Assembly: GCF_016056275.1 (NCBI RefSeq)
Contig: NZ_JAECZA010000012.1
Coordinates: 1 to 64,000, forward strand
Length of the DNA stretch: 64,000 bases
From: Dendronalium phyllosphericum CENA369
Lineage (GTDB): Bacteria; Cyanobacteriota; Cyanobacteriia; Cyanobacteriales; Nostocaceae
Direction of reading: 5' to 3'
Below are positions 26,506 through 35,680 of this stretch, one piece after another. The stretch's first letter is position 1; every line of letters starts with the position of its first letter. The notes under the pieces are model-generated. The model was not told the origin of the DNA and ran no database searches. It saw only the letters and a program-made list of their open reading frames with translations. Both the position numbers and the translations under genes were made by a program.

Positions 26506-27552
26506 ATGGCAAGAGCAATTGAGCAAATTGAGCGGGATATTGCAGCGCTGCAAGAAGCAATACGGGCGATCGCAGCAGAACTTCACAACGCTTATGCCAG
26601 TTATTTAAACTCTTTAGGGCAAGCCTTACAGAAACAGTTAATTCTGGCAATTTACCACTTGTGTACTCAAGGGTATCCGGAAAACTTCCTGAAGTTGTCA
26701 TTGCATCAGCGGCAACAATTGCAACAAGCCATGCGTAAATTAGGGCAACAGTCAGCTAGGCAGTTGCTTACTTATCTTAACAGTGAGGGGGATGAGGGAG
26801 ATGAGGGAGATGAGGAGGATGAGGGAGATGAAGGAGATGAGGAAGATGAGGGAGATGAGGGAGATGTAGAAACTGAAAACATCATTGCCTCACCTTTCGA
26901 GTTGGCAAGTGATGCTGCTAATGTCCCTAACATTGCACTCACGGACTTGCCGGAAACCGCAGCCAATCTGTTGGGTAATTCTGCCGACTTGGAGGCAGTA
27001 GCGTCTCAAACTCCGACCTCCTCACCGCATCCCCCTATTCCCATGTCCCTATCTTCATCTCCTGTGTCCCTCAGTGCTACCCAAGAGTTTCTCACTCCCG
27101 ATCTTTCTAACCCAGTAGAATTAGTAAAATGGCAACAGAGTCTGGAATATCTGACGCAGCAGACACTGAAAAAAGCTTCTCATGAAGCTAATGTTTTATT
27201 ACAAAAAGTTGGTATTTTACCTAAAAAATTACCCGAACCGATTTTAGAAGCGGCTGCGGCTGTATCGGAAGCATCTGCTGAAGTTATGCCAGGCCCCCCT
27301 AACCTTTTAAACTTAGTAATTGAAATTGAAAATGAGCAGGATGCAGAAAACAGCGGTCTGACGCAAATTATGACTATTAACCTACGGCTGGGGGAAATTG
27401 AATTTGCTGACGCGATGGTTTCATCTGGTCGCAAGCAAATTCGCAATATCTTAGTTCAGCTAAACAAAGTAGGACGCGAGTATCAAAAAAAGCAACGGGA
27501 ACGCTCAGTTGCTGAAGCTGAAGCTGCATGGCGTGCCAGTTGGTTTGAATAA
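26506..27552 (+). CDS. Unknown conserved-type protein with in-frame acidic repeat
   Basis: 348 residues. The N-terminal 90 are helical (IEQIERDIAALQEAI, then YASYLNSLGQALQKQLILAI). At residues 94-120 the DNA (26785-26866) becomes a tandem of GATGAGGGA nonamers coding Asp-Glu-Gly, then a Pro/Ser-rich linker (to about 200). The C-terminal part is again ordered (VELVKWQQSLEYLTQQTL, then LRLGEIEFADAMVSSGRKQI). No family recognised. Position just before recG may be conserved. The acidic run looks like recently expanded low-complexity DNA rather than a domain. Confidence 0.75.
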   Translation: MARAIEQIERDIAALQEAIRAIAAELHNAYASYLNSLGQALQKQLILAIYHLCTQGYPENFLKLSLHQRQQLQQAMRKLGQQSARQLLTYLNSEGDEGDEGDEEDEGDEGDEEDEGDEGDVETENIIASPFELASDAANVPNIALTDLPETAANLLGNSADLEAVASQTPTSSPHPPIPMSLSSSPVSLSATQEFLTPDLSNPVELVKWQQSLEYLTQQTLKKASHEANVLLQKVGILPKKLPEPILEAAAAVSEASAEVMPGPPNLLNLVIEIENEQDAENSGLTQIMTINLRLGEIEFADAMVSSGRKQIRNILVQLNKVGREYQKKQRERSVAEAEAAWRASWFE

Positions 27553-27588
27553 GTGCTGAGTGCTGAGTGCTGAGTGCTGAGTGCTGAG
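27553..27588. repeat. Five tandem GTGCTGA heptamers (STRR)
   Basis: Perfect tandem heptamer array starting two bases after the upstream stop codon. Typical Nostocales short tandemly repeated repetitive sequence. Confidence 0.85.
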
Positions 27589-27617
27589 TAGAGACGCGAT
27601 TAATCGCGTCTGTACAA
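27588..27617. repeat. Near-perfect palindrome GTAGAGACGCGATTAATCGCGTCTGTAC
   Basis: The two halves are complementary except at one position. The same palindrome is decayed at 15436-15465 and interrupted by an insertion at 37424-37497. Confidence 0.8.
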
Positions 27618-27662
27618 GAGTCAGTAGTCAGTAGTTTGTGATTTTCCACTGACAATTGACCA

Positions 27663-30164
27663 ATGACTAATGACACCCCAGATTGGATACGATTGCATAA
27701 AGCTTTGACAATAGAGGCAGAACAAGGCTTTACAGATTTGATGGGTAAGCAATACCGCTTCAGTGAATTTCTTAGCCTGACTTTTGGGAAATTTCCTACA
27801 GTTTTACCTTCTATTGAGCGCCGCTATTGGCAAGAACTAGCGGTTAAATTTGCTAGCTATCCCGATCTGGTTTTAGAAGACAGACAGCACTTATTGGCAG
27901 AAACTCGCAGATATCTCTATCAACTGCAAAAAGAGCAAGAGGGCGAAGGAGCAGATGGGCAGAAGAGCAGGGGAGCAGGGGAGCAAGGGAGAAGTTATCC
28001 AACCAAAATCCAGCAAAATTCTACCTCTCCAATTGTTGCTGAGGTGAGTCGCAGGCTGGGTCCTAAAATAGACCAAAAACTCAGCGATTTACCAGAAATA
28101 GGCTTCAGAAAAGCTGACAAATTGGCGGCTCTGCGTTTGTATACTGTGCGCGATTTGCTTTTCTACTATCCCCGCGACCACATTGACTATGCGCGTCAGG
28201 TGAATATCCGCGAGTTACAGGCAGGTGAGACTGTGACAATTGTAGCAACGGTGAAGCGTTGTAATTGCTTTACTAGCCCCAAGAATAAGAAATTATCAAT
28301 TTTAGAACTGATACTCAAAGATAACAGCGGTCAAATTAAAGTTGGTCGCTTCTGGGCTGGTACGCGTTTTAGCAGTCGTGCTTGGCAAGAAAGTTTAAAA
28401 CGCCGCTACCCAGTGGGTAGTATTGTGGCAGCGTGTGGGTTAGTGAAAGGAAGCAAGTACGGCTTGACACTGGATAACCCAGAACTGGAAGTTTTGGCAA
28501 ATCCAGGAGACACGATAGAGTCATTAACTATCGGGCGGGTAGTGCCAATTTATGCCTTAACTGAAGGTGTGATGGCAAATATGGTACGACAGGCAGTCAT
28601 TGCCGCTTTGCCAGCTGCGACTCACCTCAAAGACCCGTTGCCTCCTGGTTTGCGGCAGAAGTATGGTTTGATGGAATTAAAGGATGCGATCGCTAATATA
28701 CACTTTCCCGATGAGAGCGCTACTTTACAAGTTGCCCGTCGTCGCCTAGTCTTTGACGAATTTTTCTACCTGCAACTCGGTTTACTGCAACGTCAACAAC
28801 AAGCAAGGGCTATCCAAACTAGTGCCATTCTTGCTCCCAAAGGTCAGTTAATTGAAGAATTCCACAAGCTATTGCCTTTTCAACTGACTGGCGCACAGCA
28901 ACGAGTCTTGAACGACATCCTTAACGACTTGCAAAAACCCGTGCCGATGAATCGTTTGGTACAGGGTGATGTGGGTTCAGGTAAAACTGTGGTTGCCGTG
29001 ATTGCGATCTTGGCAGCTATTCAATCTGGCTACCAAGCTGCCTTAATGGCTCCCACGGAAGTTTTGGCAGAACAGCATTACCGCAAGTTAGTTAGCTGGT
29101 TTAACCTGCTGCATTTACCAGTGGAATTACTAACAGGTTCCACCAAAACCGCTAAAAGACGAGAAATTCATTCCCAGTTACAAACTGGCGAATTACCTCT
29201 ATTGGTGGGAACCCATGCCTTAATTCAAGACCCTGTAAACTTTCAGCAATTGGGGTTAGTGGTAATTGACGAACAGCATCGCTTCGGGGTAAAGCAGCGG
29301 GCGCTATTACAGCAAAAAGGCGAACAACCCCATGTATTAACTATGACTGCTACGCCCATTCCTCGGACACTAGCATTGACCATACACGGGGATATGAATG
29401 TCAGCCAGATTGATGAGTTACCACCGGGACGGCAAAAAATTCAGACTACTTTGTTAACAGGTCAGCAACGCACCCATGCTTACGACCTGATTCGCCGGGA
29501 AATTGTCCAAGGCAGACAAGTTTATGTAGTGTTACCACTAGTGGAAGAATCAGAAAAGCTAGATTTGCGATCGGCAGTTGAAGAACATCAAAAGCTACAG
29601 GAAAGTGTTTTTCCAGACTTTCAAGTAGGATTGTTACACGGTCGCATGAGTTCAGCTGATAAGGATGAAGCAATTACTAAATTTCGAGATAATCAAACGC
29701 AGATTCTAGTATCTACTACTGTTGTTGAGGTTGGAGTTGATGTGCCGAATGCAACAGTTATGCTCATTGAAAATGCAGAGCGATTTGGTTTATCGCAACT
29801 GCACCAATTACGCGGGCGCGTTGGTCGTGGCGCGGCTCAGTCTTATTGTTTGTTGATGAGCAGTTCTAGAAGTCCTGATGCTCAACAACGGCTGAAGGTG
29901 TTGGAACAGTCCCAAGATGGCTTTTTTATCTCGGAAATGGATATGCGTTTTCGCGGCCCTGGAGAAGTTTTAGGAACTCGACAATCGGGAGTGCCAGATT
30001 TTACCTTGGCAAGTTTAGTGGAAGATGAGGAAATTTTACTGCTGGCGCGACAAGCAGCCGAGAAAGTCATAGAAACGGATGCAACTCTAGAACGTTGGTC
30101 TTTGATGAAACAAGAGTTAAAGTACCGCTATGAGCGGCTGATGGGTGGAGCGATTTTGACATAA
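27663..30164 (+). CDS. recG: ATP-dependent DNA helicase RecG
   Basis: Regresses and restarts stalled replication forks and branch-migrates Holliday junctions. 833 residues, longer than the roughly 690 usual because of an N-terminal extension. The wedge/OB part is about residues 150-270. Helicase motifs are GDVGSGKTVVAV (about 436-447), APTEVLAEQHY, DEQHRFG (about 535), TMTATPIPRTLA and QLRGRVGRG, with the C-terminal TRG region present. Residues about 90-118 (27935-28010) are a Gly/Gln-rich insert encoded by AGCAGGGGAGCAGGGGAG-type intergenic repeat DNA that keeps frame. All catalytic motifs are intact. Confidence 0.96.
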   Translation: MTNDTPDWIRLHKALTIEAEQGFTDLMGKQYRFSEFLSLTFGKFPTVLPSIERRYWQELAVKFASYPDLVLEDRQHLLAETRRYLYQLQKEQEGEGADGQKSRGAGEQGRSYPTKIQQNSTSPIVAEVSRRLGPKIDQKLSDLPEIGFRKADKLAALRLYTVRDLLFYYPRDHIDYARQVNIRELQAGETVTIVATVKRCNCFTSPKNKKLSILELILKDNSGQIKVGRFWAGTRFSSRAWQESLKRRYPVGSIVAACGLVKGSKYGLTLDNPELEVLANPGDTIESLTIGRVVPIYALTEGVMANMVRQAVIAALPAATHLKDPLPPGLRQKYGLMELKDAIANIHFPDESATLQVARRRLVFDEFFYLQLGLLQRQQQARAIQTSAILAPKGQLIEEFHKLLPFQLTGAQQRVLNDILNDLQKPVPMNRLVQGDVGSGKTVVAVIAILAAIQSGYQAALMAPTEVLAEQHYRKLVSWFNLLHLPVELLTGSTKTAKRREIHSQLQTGELPLLVGTHALIQDPVNFQQLGLVVIDEQHRFGVKQRALLQQKGEQPHVLTMTATPIPRTLALTIHGDMNVSQIDELPPGRQKIQTTLLTGQQRTHAYDLIRREIVQGRQVYVVLPLVEESEKLDLRSAVEEHQKLQESVFPDFQVGLLHGRMSSADKDEAITKFRDNQTQILVSTTVVEVGVDVPNATVMLIENAERFGLSQLHQLRGRVGRGAAQSYCLLMSSSRSPDAQQRLKVLEQSQDGFFISEMDMRFRGPGEVLGTRQSGVPDFTLASLVEDEEILLLARQAAEKVIETDATLERWSLMKQELKYRYERLMGGAILT

Positions 30165-30237
30165 TATTATGTAAAGTGCTGAGATAAGAAGTATTTGCCT
30201 TGTCTTCTTGCTACACCCACTCCCTAGTTTATGAGGG

Positions 30238-32742
30238 CTAATTAGGAAGCAGTACAAACTCATATTCGTTAGTACCAGCTTTTTGTTGAACTTTGACTAA
30301 AAAGATGCGATTATTTATGCGATCGCCTGATTGTTCAAACTGAATCTTTCCAGTTGCACCCTCGACTGAAAAATTGGAACTATGGAGTACTTTTTGTAGT
30401 TCCTCACGGGTGCTAGCTTGCTTCAAACCTGCTATTAGCGCTAGAGTTCCATCATAAGTTGTCGCCGTTCGCCAATTTACACGTCCACCCCAAAGTGCCT
30501 GAGCTTTTTGCCCAAAAGGATTATCGGGAATTGCTTGAGGATGCCAAGGTGCAGCGAGTATCATTCCATTAATATCAGCTTTCCCTTCCGCTAGGGTTTG
30601 TTGCGTATACATTGTAGGACTACTAAATAGCGGCAATCGTCCTTGATTAGCTCGTGCCAGTTCTAGAGCTTTATTTATTTTGCTGATATGAGGAGCCAGA
30701 AACAAACCATTTGCTCCACTTTTGATAGCTTGAGAAAGTATTACATTGGAGTCGAAACTAGAGTCAGAAAAATTACAATTAGTAGGATTAATCTTACCGT
30801 TAGTCTGTTCTATTGCTTTAGCATATTCATCTGCGAACCACTTATTATCAGGAGACTCAGCATCAACACAAATAACAACGTTGCTTGTAGCCGCACTATT
30901 GATTTTGTAATTAGAAAGGCTTTTTACTAAGTTATTAGTACTAACAATACGGAATATATAATTGCTAAGACCAGACAAGCGTTGGTCAAAACTGGTGGGA
31001 GAAATCATCACTAGCTTTCCACTTTTGTACACGTATGCAGCAGGTACAGCAGCTTCGCTTGCGTTGTGCCCCACCACAGCTAGAATGCTTCGATCTTGGA
31101 CAAAGTGTTTAGCAATATTTTGGGCTTCATCTGTGTCATTATCATCATTAGCGATCGCCACCTCCAAGAGTTTGCCATTGATGCCACCACTATTATTTAC
31201 CTCATCTTGAGCTTGAGCTACACCACGTAGCATCTCTTTTGCGTTATTAATAGTTGTCCCAATGGGTACACTCACAGCAATTTTAAGCCGATCTCCTTTC
31301 TGACGAGCTTTAGCATTGTTCAAGTAAATCAATGCTTCTGGGTCTGTGAGATTAGCTTTACGATATAAATTGAATTTCTCAATAGCAGTCTGACAATCAC
31401 CTTTAGCAAATGCCTGAGCACCTGCTTCTTTATCTGGATTAGTATCTTGTTTCTCTAAAATTTCTTCACCCAAGCTAACATTGTCATTCAAACTATATGT
31501 CTCTTTAGCACAGGAGTTTTCTGTGGGCTGAGTTACAGGAGATGGATCTCTATGTAGAAAAAAGTAAACTACAGTACCACCAATAACTAATCCGATTACT
31601 CCAAAGATATATTGTCTAAGATAGTATAAAAAATTCTTATCTGGAGGTGGGGGAGCAGACGTAGGTGGTTGTTCGGTATTTATAGGGGCTTCGATTAAGG
31701 CTATATCTTCATCTCTTAGTCCTGACATTTGTTGAAGACGGTTTAAATCAGCACGAGCTTGGTCACTGAGAGGAAAATTACGTTCAATCTCATTGCGGTA
31801 CGCCTGCTCATATCGGTGTAACTTTTTTTTGTAAACTTCAATAGGTGCTAACACTTCAGTTTCAATTGCAGCAGTCTGCTCAGGTGTTAGTTGCAGCCTA
31901 TCTTGTAGCCCGTCCAATGCAGCGCGACCAATAAAAGAAATCTCACCGTTACCGCGCTTTACCCAATGCTCAACTTCTCTACGATATTGGAGATTAGGAT
32001 CGTCAACAGGTGCTTTGGCAAGGTAGATTTTATAGCCTTCTTTGATGGCATATATTTCCGGTTTCATGGCTGGAGCTGCTTCTTGTACCTTCTTGCCAGC
32101 ATATTCATGCAATTCATCAACAGAAATCCAACCATCTTCATCCCGGTCTGCTGCACCAGTTTTTAGCCCCTCAACTATGTAGCGGGTATAAGTTGAGATA
32201 TCTGCCCCTTGTTGTTCAAAAGAATACTGGGTCGAAGTTGAAGATGTGAGAACAGCGCGTCCTTCTCCACCTAATTGGTTCCTAACATCCACGAAACCAT
32301 CATCTCGCGCTAAAAGGCCCTCGGCAAATGCACCACTAAAGCAACAATCAAGAATTACTACCTCGCGTTTAGAGCGGCTATTGCTCATAACTTCATGCAC
32401 AAAGTTAGCTGGTACTGTTGTTGCCTTAACTAATACTCCTCTATCAGTTTTACAGGTGTTGCAAGTAGCAAAGTAAAGTTTTCCATTCTCGTCTTTAATA
32501 CCATGACCAGAGAAAAATAACAGTATGAGGTCATCTCTTTGACGACCATCAAACAAAGTTTCGATGGCTACTGCCATCTCATGTTGTTGAGGATTTATCA
32601 GTACTTTTACTTCATCAAAACCGCCAATCTCTGGGTTGTGCAAAACTTGCCGCATTGCTTCAACATCATTTGTCGCCGCTGGCAATGGGGTAAGACCAGG
32701 CTCGTACTCACTTACTCCAATTAAAAGAGCTACTTTTGCCAT
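30238..32742 (-). CDS. Caspase - EF-hand - transmembrane - periplasmic receptor fusion
   Basis: 834 residues. A C14/metacaspase-type domain (1-195) has catalytic His80 (FFSGHG) and Cys134 (DCCFSG), and then an EF-hand loop D199-x-D201-x-D203-G...E210. A helical linker follows, then one membrane helix (about 375-397) and a short TPR-like stretch. A type-1 periplasmic ligand-binding domain (485-834) starts LKIAVSVPIG and continues GGINGKLLEVAIANDDND, like branched-chain amino-acid binding proteins. Topology implies an outside sensor controlling a cytosolic, possibly calcium-tuned protease (inference). It lies 29 nt downstream of an EACC1-like gene, the pairing described for EACC1-associated caspases in bacterial conflict systems. 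Likely co-transcribed with it. Confidence 0.88.
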   Translation of the reverse strand: MAKVALLIGVSEYEPGLTPLPAATNDVEAMRQVLHNPEIGGFDEVKVLINPQQHEMAVAIETLFDGRQRDDLILLFFSGHGIKDENGKLYFATCNTCKTDRGVLVKATTVPANFVHEVMSNSRSKREVVILDCCFSGAFAEGLLARDDGFVDVRNQLGGEGRAVLTSSTSTQYSFEQQGADISTYTRYIVEGLKTGAADRDEDGWISVDELHEYAGKKVQEAAPAMKPEIYAIKEGYKIYLAKAPVDDPNLQYRREVEHWVKRGNGEISFIGRAALDGLQDRLQLTPEQTAAIETEVLAPIEVYKKKLHRYEQAYRNEIERNFPLSDQARADLNRLQQMSGLRDEDIALIEAPINTEQPPTSAPPPPDKNFLYYLRQYIFGVIGLVIGGTVVYFFLHRDPSPVTQPTENSCAKETYSLNDNVSLGEEILEKQDTNPDKEAGAQAFAKGDCQTAIEKFNLYRKANLTDPEALIYLNNAKARQKGDRLKIAVSVPIGTTINNAKEMLRGVAQAQDEVNNSGGINGKLLEVAIANDDNDTDEAQNIAKHFVQDRSILAVVGHNASEAAVPAAYVYKSGKLVMISPTSFDQRLSGLSNYIFRIVSTNNLVKSLSNYKINSAATSNVVICVDAESPDNKWFADEYAKAIEQTNGKINPTNCNFSDSSFDSNVILSQAIKSGANGLFLAPHISKINKALELARANQGRLPLFSSPTMYTQQTLAEGKADINGMILAAPWHPQAIPDNPFGQKAQALWGGRVNWRTATTYDGTLALIAGLKQASTREELQKVLHSSNFSVEGATGKIQFEQSGDRINNRIFLVKVQQKAGTNEYEFVLLPN

Positions 32743-32771
32743 TTGGCTATTCTTCCTTGCTGATAAATTTC

Positions 32772-33149
32772 TCAGTTACCTGCGATAAACTTTTGAGCTT
32801 GTTCAATGGCGGCGGCTAACTCTTGTTGACTGCTAGCTTTGACTTTAAGCTTTTTGCCGTTTGCCTCGACTTCTAATTCAATGGTTTTATTACCCAAGCG
32901 ATCGCGCAAAAATCCCAGGAATTTCTTAAAATTGGCAAGACTCACCTCTGCTTGCAATACCCCTACCAGAAAACCTCCAACAGATTTGGTATCTTTGGGT
33001 ATTTCGGTCACTGGTACGAGTTCCGCACTTTCTACATCTAAGTCTCTGATTTCTCGCAATAGATTTCGCGTTTCCTGCTCTTGCTCCTCTGGCTCTAAAT
33101 CTGGATTAGTCAGAGCGATTGTCAGTTTGACGTTAGATTTAGAACTCAT
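32772..33149 (-). CDS. EACC1-like effector-associated constant component
   Basis: 125 residues. LTIALTNPDLEPEEQEQETR leads into a conserved pattern of DLDVESAELVPV, then GGFLVGVLQAEVSLANFKKF, RDRLGNKTIELEVEANGK and a helix (ELAAAIEQAQKFI). This matches my memory of effector-associated constant component 1, a small protein encoded next to diverse effectors (caspases, NTPases) in Aravind-type conflict systems. It is the first gene of a two-gene operon with the caspase fusion. Its proposed role is coupling or restraint of the effector; biochemical function is unknown. Family assignment is by pattern only. Confidence 0.75.
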   Translation of the reverse strand: MSSKSNVKLTIALTNPDLEPEEQEQETRNLLREIRDLDVESAELVPVTEIPKDTKSVGGFLVGVLQAEVSLANFKKFLGFLRDRLGNKTIELEVEANGKKLKVKASSQQELAAAIEQAQKFIAGN

Positions 33150-33318
33150 TTTGTGTCCTTTGAGGTTTTCTAGCAGTTGACAGTCAATAGTATTTACGTG
33201 ATATTACTATTGACATCATATCGACTATGTAAAAAACCTAAAATCTTTCAAGATTTTTACAGAAATTTATAAATTTTAAGTGAAAATATCTAGAAATACA
33301 AGCGACCGCTTTTATTTG

Positions 33319-34101
33319 TTAACTGGAAGCGCTAGTATAAAACCGCAAGGCAAACCGCCAAAACCACGTGGAAACGAAAAACAACACCAGTGCTAACACG
33401 GCTGCACCTATCAACCAAGTAGTTTGACCTCGCCCTAAAACTATCTCTGCGGGTACAGTTGTTAAAAAGGTTACTGGAACTACAAAAGTGAAGAAGAAGC
33501 GGTAAGCTGTGGGGTAAGCTGCGATTGGATATCTGCCAGCTTCTAATAAACCTCGTAACACTTCGGTGGCATTGTATATTTTCACAAACCAAATGCTAGT
33601 TGCTCCCAGCATAAACCACAAGCTATAAAGAATCACCAAGCCGAAGAAAAACGGCACTACACTAATTAGATAGTTACTGATTTCTAAACCAAGGCGTTTA
33701 CCTGCGTAGCCAATTATTAAAATACCGAAAATTATATCCGACAGTCCCCAAGGAGAAATGGTATGAGTAGAAAGCCAAAACTGACTGCGAATCGGTTTTA
33801 GTAGTACAAAGTCTAAAGTACCTACCTGAACATGGCTAACAATGCGATTGAGATTTGGAGCCAGAAAGGTAGCAGAAAAGCCTTGTAGCAAGGTAAAAAC
33901 TCCGACAACAACTAAAGCTGCTTCCCATGACCAGCCGGCAAACGTGTAGCCTGTGCGGTAAAACAAGAATAGTCCAAACAGACTGCCTCCAAGATTGCTC
34001 AAGCTGCTGAGAGTGGCTATGACAAAGTTGAGGCGATACTCCATCTCTGCTGCGATCGCGGTACTCCAAAATAGCCTTAGTACTTTCCAATATCTTTGCA
34101 T
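33319..34101 (-). CDS. ABC-2 family transporter permease
   Basis: 260 residues with six hydrophobic segments and the usual start of the family (MQRYWKVLRLFWSTAIAAEMEYRLNFV). Markers include a central VQVGTLDFVLLKPI loop and a PYPLxx-like GRYPIAAYP segment. It is the membrane half of an ABC exporter whose ATPase gene is not adjacent in this window. In cyanobacteria such permeases usually sit with a second permease; here it stands alone, so the ATPase must be elsewhere. The substrate is unknown. Confidence 0.85.
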   Translation of the reverse strand: MQRYWKVLRLFWSTAIAAEMEYRLNFVIATLSSLSNLGGSLFGLFLFYRTGYTFAGWSWEAALVVVGVFTLLQGFSATFLAPNLNRIVSHVQVGTLDFVLLKPIRSQFWLSTHTISPWGLSDIIFGILIIGYAGKRLGLEISNYLISVVPFFFGLVILYSLWFMLGATSIWFVKIYNATEVLRGLLEAGRYPIAAYPTAYRFFFTFVVPVTFLTTVPAEIVLGRGQTTWLIGAAVLALVLFFVSTWFWRFALRFYTSASS

Positions 34102-34267
34102 TTTACACCCGTCATAGGGATTAAGTTAGAAGGGAAAAGGGGAAAGGGGAAGATTTTGTTTAATAATGATGCTAAATAAATTTACTTAAACTTAATAATA
34201 TTAATCATTTAGAAAAATTGCTGAACGTTAAGATGTTGAATGCATATGCTTGACAATGTGAAATTCT

Positions 34268-34873
34268 ATGCATTTTGACTTACCACAGTTGATTAAATCG
34301 CTAGGCTACTTTGGTGTTTGGGCAATTATCTTTGCTGAATCTGGCTTACTGATTGGTTTTTTTCTCCCAGGAGATAGCTTACTATTTACCGCTGGATTCA
34401 TCGCCTCTCAGAATTTGCTGAATGTTTGGATTTTGATGATTGGTGCTTTTATTTGTGCCTTCCTAGGTGATAATGTCGGCTACACTACAGGTCACAGATT
34501 TGGGAGAAGATTATTTCAAAGAGAAGATTCTTGGTTATTTCATAGAAAACATGTTGTCAAAACTCAACAGTTTTACCAACAGTACGGTAAAAAAACGATT
34601 GTTTTAGCAAGATTTGTGCCGATAGTACGGACTTTTGCACCAATTGTAGCTGGACTAGGTGCTATGGAGTACCGAACATTTTTATTTTACAACTTAATCG
34701 GCGGCTTTGTTTGGACATTTGGAATTACCCTATTAGGCTATTTCTTAGGAAAATCTCTCCCTGCCGAACAGTTAGATAAGTACTTATTACCGATAATTGG
34801 ATTAATTATTGTATTGTCTTTACTACCATCGATTCTTCACGTAATTAAAGAATATAGAACCAATAAAAAATAG
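34268..34873 (+). CDS. DedA family membrane protein
   Basis: 201 residues with the DedA/SNARE-associated (VTT) pattern: FAESGLLIGFFLPGDSLLF, GAFICAFLGDNVGYTTGHRFG, the conserved FxRFxPxxR-like ARFVPIVRTFAPIVAG, and terminal membrane helices. DedA-family proteins are lipid-carrier flippases or transporters (undecaprenyl phosphate, phosphatidylethanolamine) needed for envelope integrity. Start ATG at 34268, divergent from the ABC-2 permease. Full length. Confidence 0.92.
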   Translation: MHFDLPQLIKSLGYFGVWAIIFAESGLLIGFFLPGDSLLFTAGFIASQNLLNVWILMIGAFICAFLGDNVGYTTGHRFGRRLFQREDSWLFHRKHVVKTQQFYQQYGKKTIVLARFVPIVRTFAPIVAGLGAMEYRTFLFYNLIGGFVWTFGITLLGYFLGKSLPAEQLDKYLLPIIGLIIVLSLLPSILHVIKEYRTNKK

Positions 34874-35182
34874 GAGTTAGAAGTATTTTTGATCGAATGA
34901 ACATTTGTACTAATAAATAAAGTATTGCAGACACTGGCTATACTTCGTAGTACTCGATTCGCAATTGCAGCTTGTGCTAGGTGTTTTTACCTTTGAAGAT
35001 ACCTACACTCGCAAGGATGCACAACTCAAGACTGTAGTAGCCCAAACCAGTGGATTGGCGATCGCAACTAGTATACTCGTTCAATTTTAATTAGTATCCC
35101 AGAGTAAAAAGTGTATTTTGTTGGATAATTGCCATCCCCGGTATTGATTAGCCAGTAATTAGAAGTCTTTGTAAGACCAATA
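34874..35182. other. Spacer with a possible gene remnant
   Basis: 309 nt. A plus-strand open stretch at about 34924-35089 reads LDSQLQLVLGVFTFEDTYTR and on to SILVQF-stop, with coding-like composition but no start or ribosome site. It may be the tail of a decayed gene; I do not recognise it. Confidence 0.3.
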
Positions 35183-35680
35183 TCAAGCACTAAGAACTGG
35201 ACTTTCAATTAACTGGTTGTTAGAGACATCAAATCTAATAGTGCTAGCTGCCCAGTTTTTCATATCAGGTGCTAACCACACTAGCTTGCTGAGAATTTCA
35301 TCATTTACCCACAAGACTAAGGGAAAGCGAAAATTTTTCCGAAACTCATCTCGCATGAGATTCGTGCTGATAACTAATTGATTAATTGCCACTACAGATT
35401 CTAAACCCTGTATAACTAAAGCTTCGGGTTGAGAAGCACCAAGTGTATTTGTAATAGTTGTGTAAAGTGTCTCCACTGAAGGGGAGAGAGTAATTTCTTG
35501 GATATCTAGCGCTGAAAATTCCTTTACCAAACTTAGTATTTGCTGCTGTTTATTCACAGAGTTACAACACGCCAATATTAGTGCAAACTCTCCAGTCGCA
35601 ACCATTACAGCCCTTGCTAGTCTTTGAATAGCTGCTGTAGCGACTACCTGGTTGTTTTGAGAGTTACCTAAGCTTTTCAT
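35183..35680 (-). CDS. Stand-alone copy of a cyanobacterial NTPase/TPR N-terminal domain
   Basis: 165 residues: RLARAVMVATGEFALILACC, then LYTTITN, ALVIQGLESV, and MRDEFRKNFRFPLVLWVND ending LVWLAPDMKNWAASTIRFD. I recognise this as the N-terminal NTPase-like module of large cyanobacterial TPR or signal-transduction proteins, where several hundred more residues normally follow. Here it stops 13 residues after the module (IESPVLSA). It may be a stand-alone domain or a truncated descendant. No Walker A is obvious. It lies about 2 kb from the EACC1-caspase pair. Recognition is from memory, so moderate confidence. Confidence 0.65.
   Translation of the reverse strand: MKSLGNSQNNQVVATAAIQRLARAVMVATGEFALILACCNSVNKQQQILSLVKEFSALDIQEITLSPSVETLYTTITNTLGASQPEALVIQGLESVVAINQLVISTNLMRDEFRKNFRFPLVLWVNDEILSKLVWLAPDMKNWAASTIRFDVSNNQLIESPVLSA

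Noticed and set aside
26772-26966. Minus-strand Ser/Pro-rich frame
   Set aside because: It is only the reverse reading of the GATGAGGGA repeat in the gene before recG.
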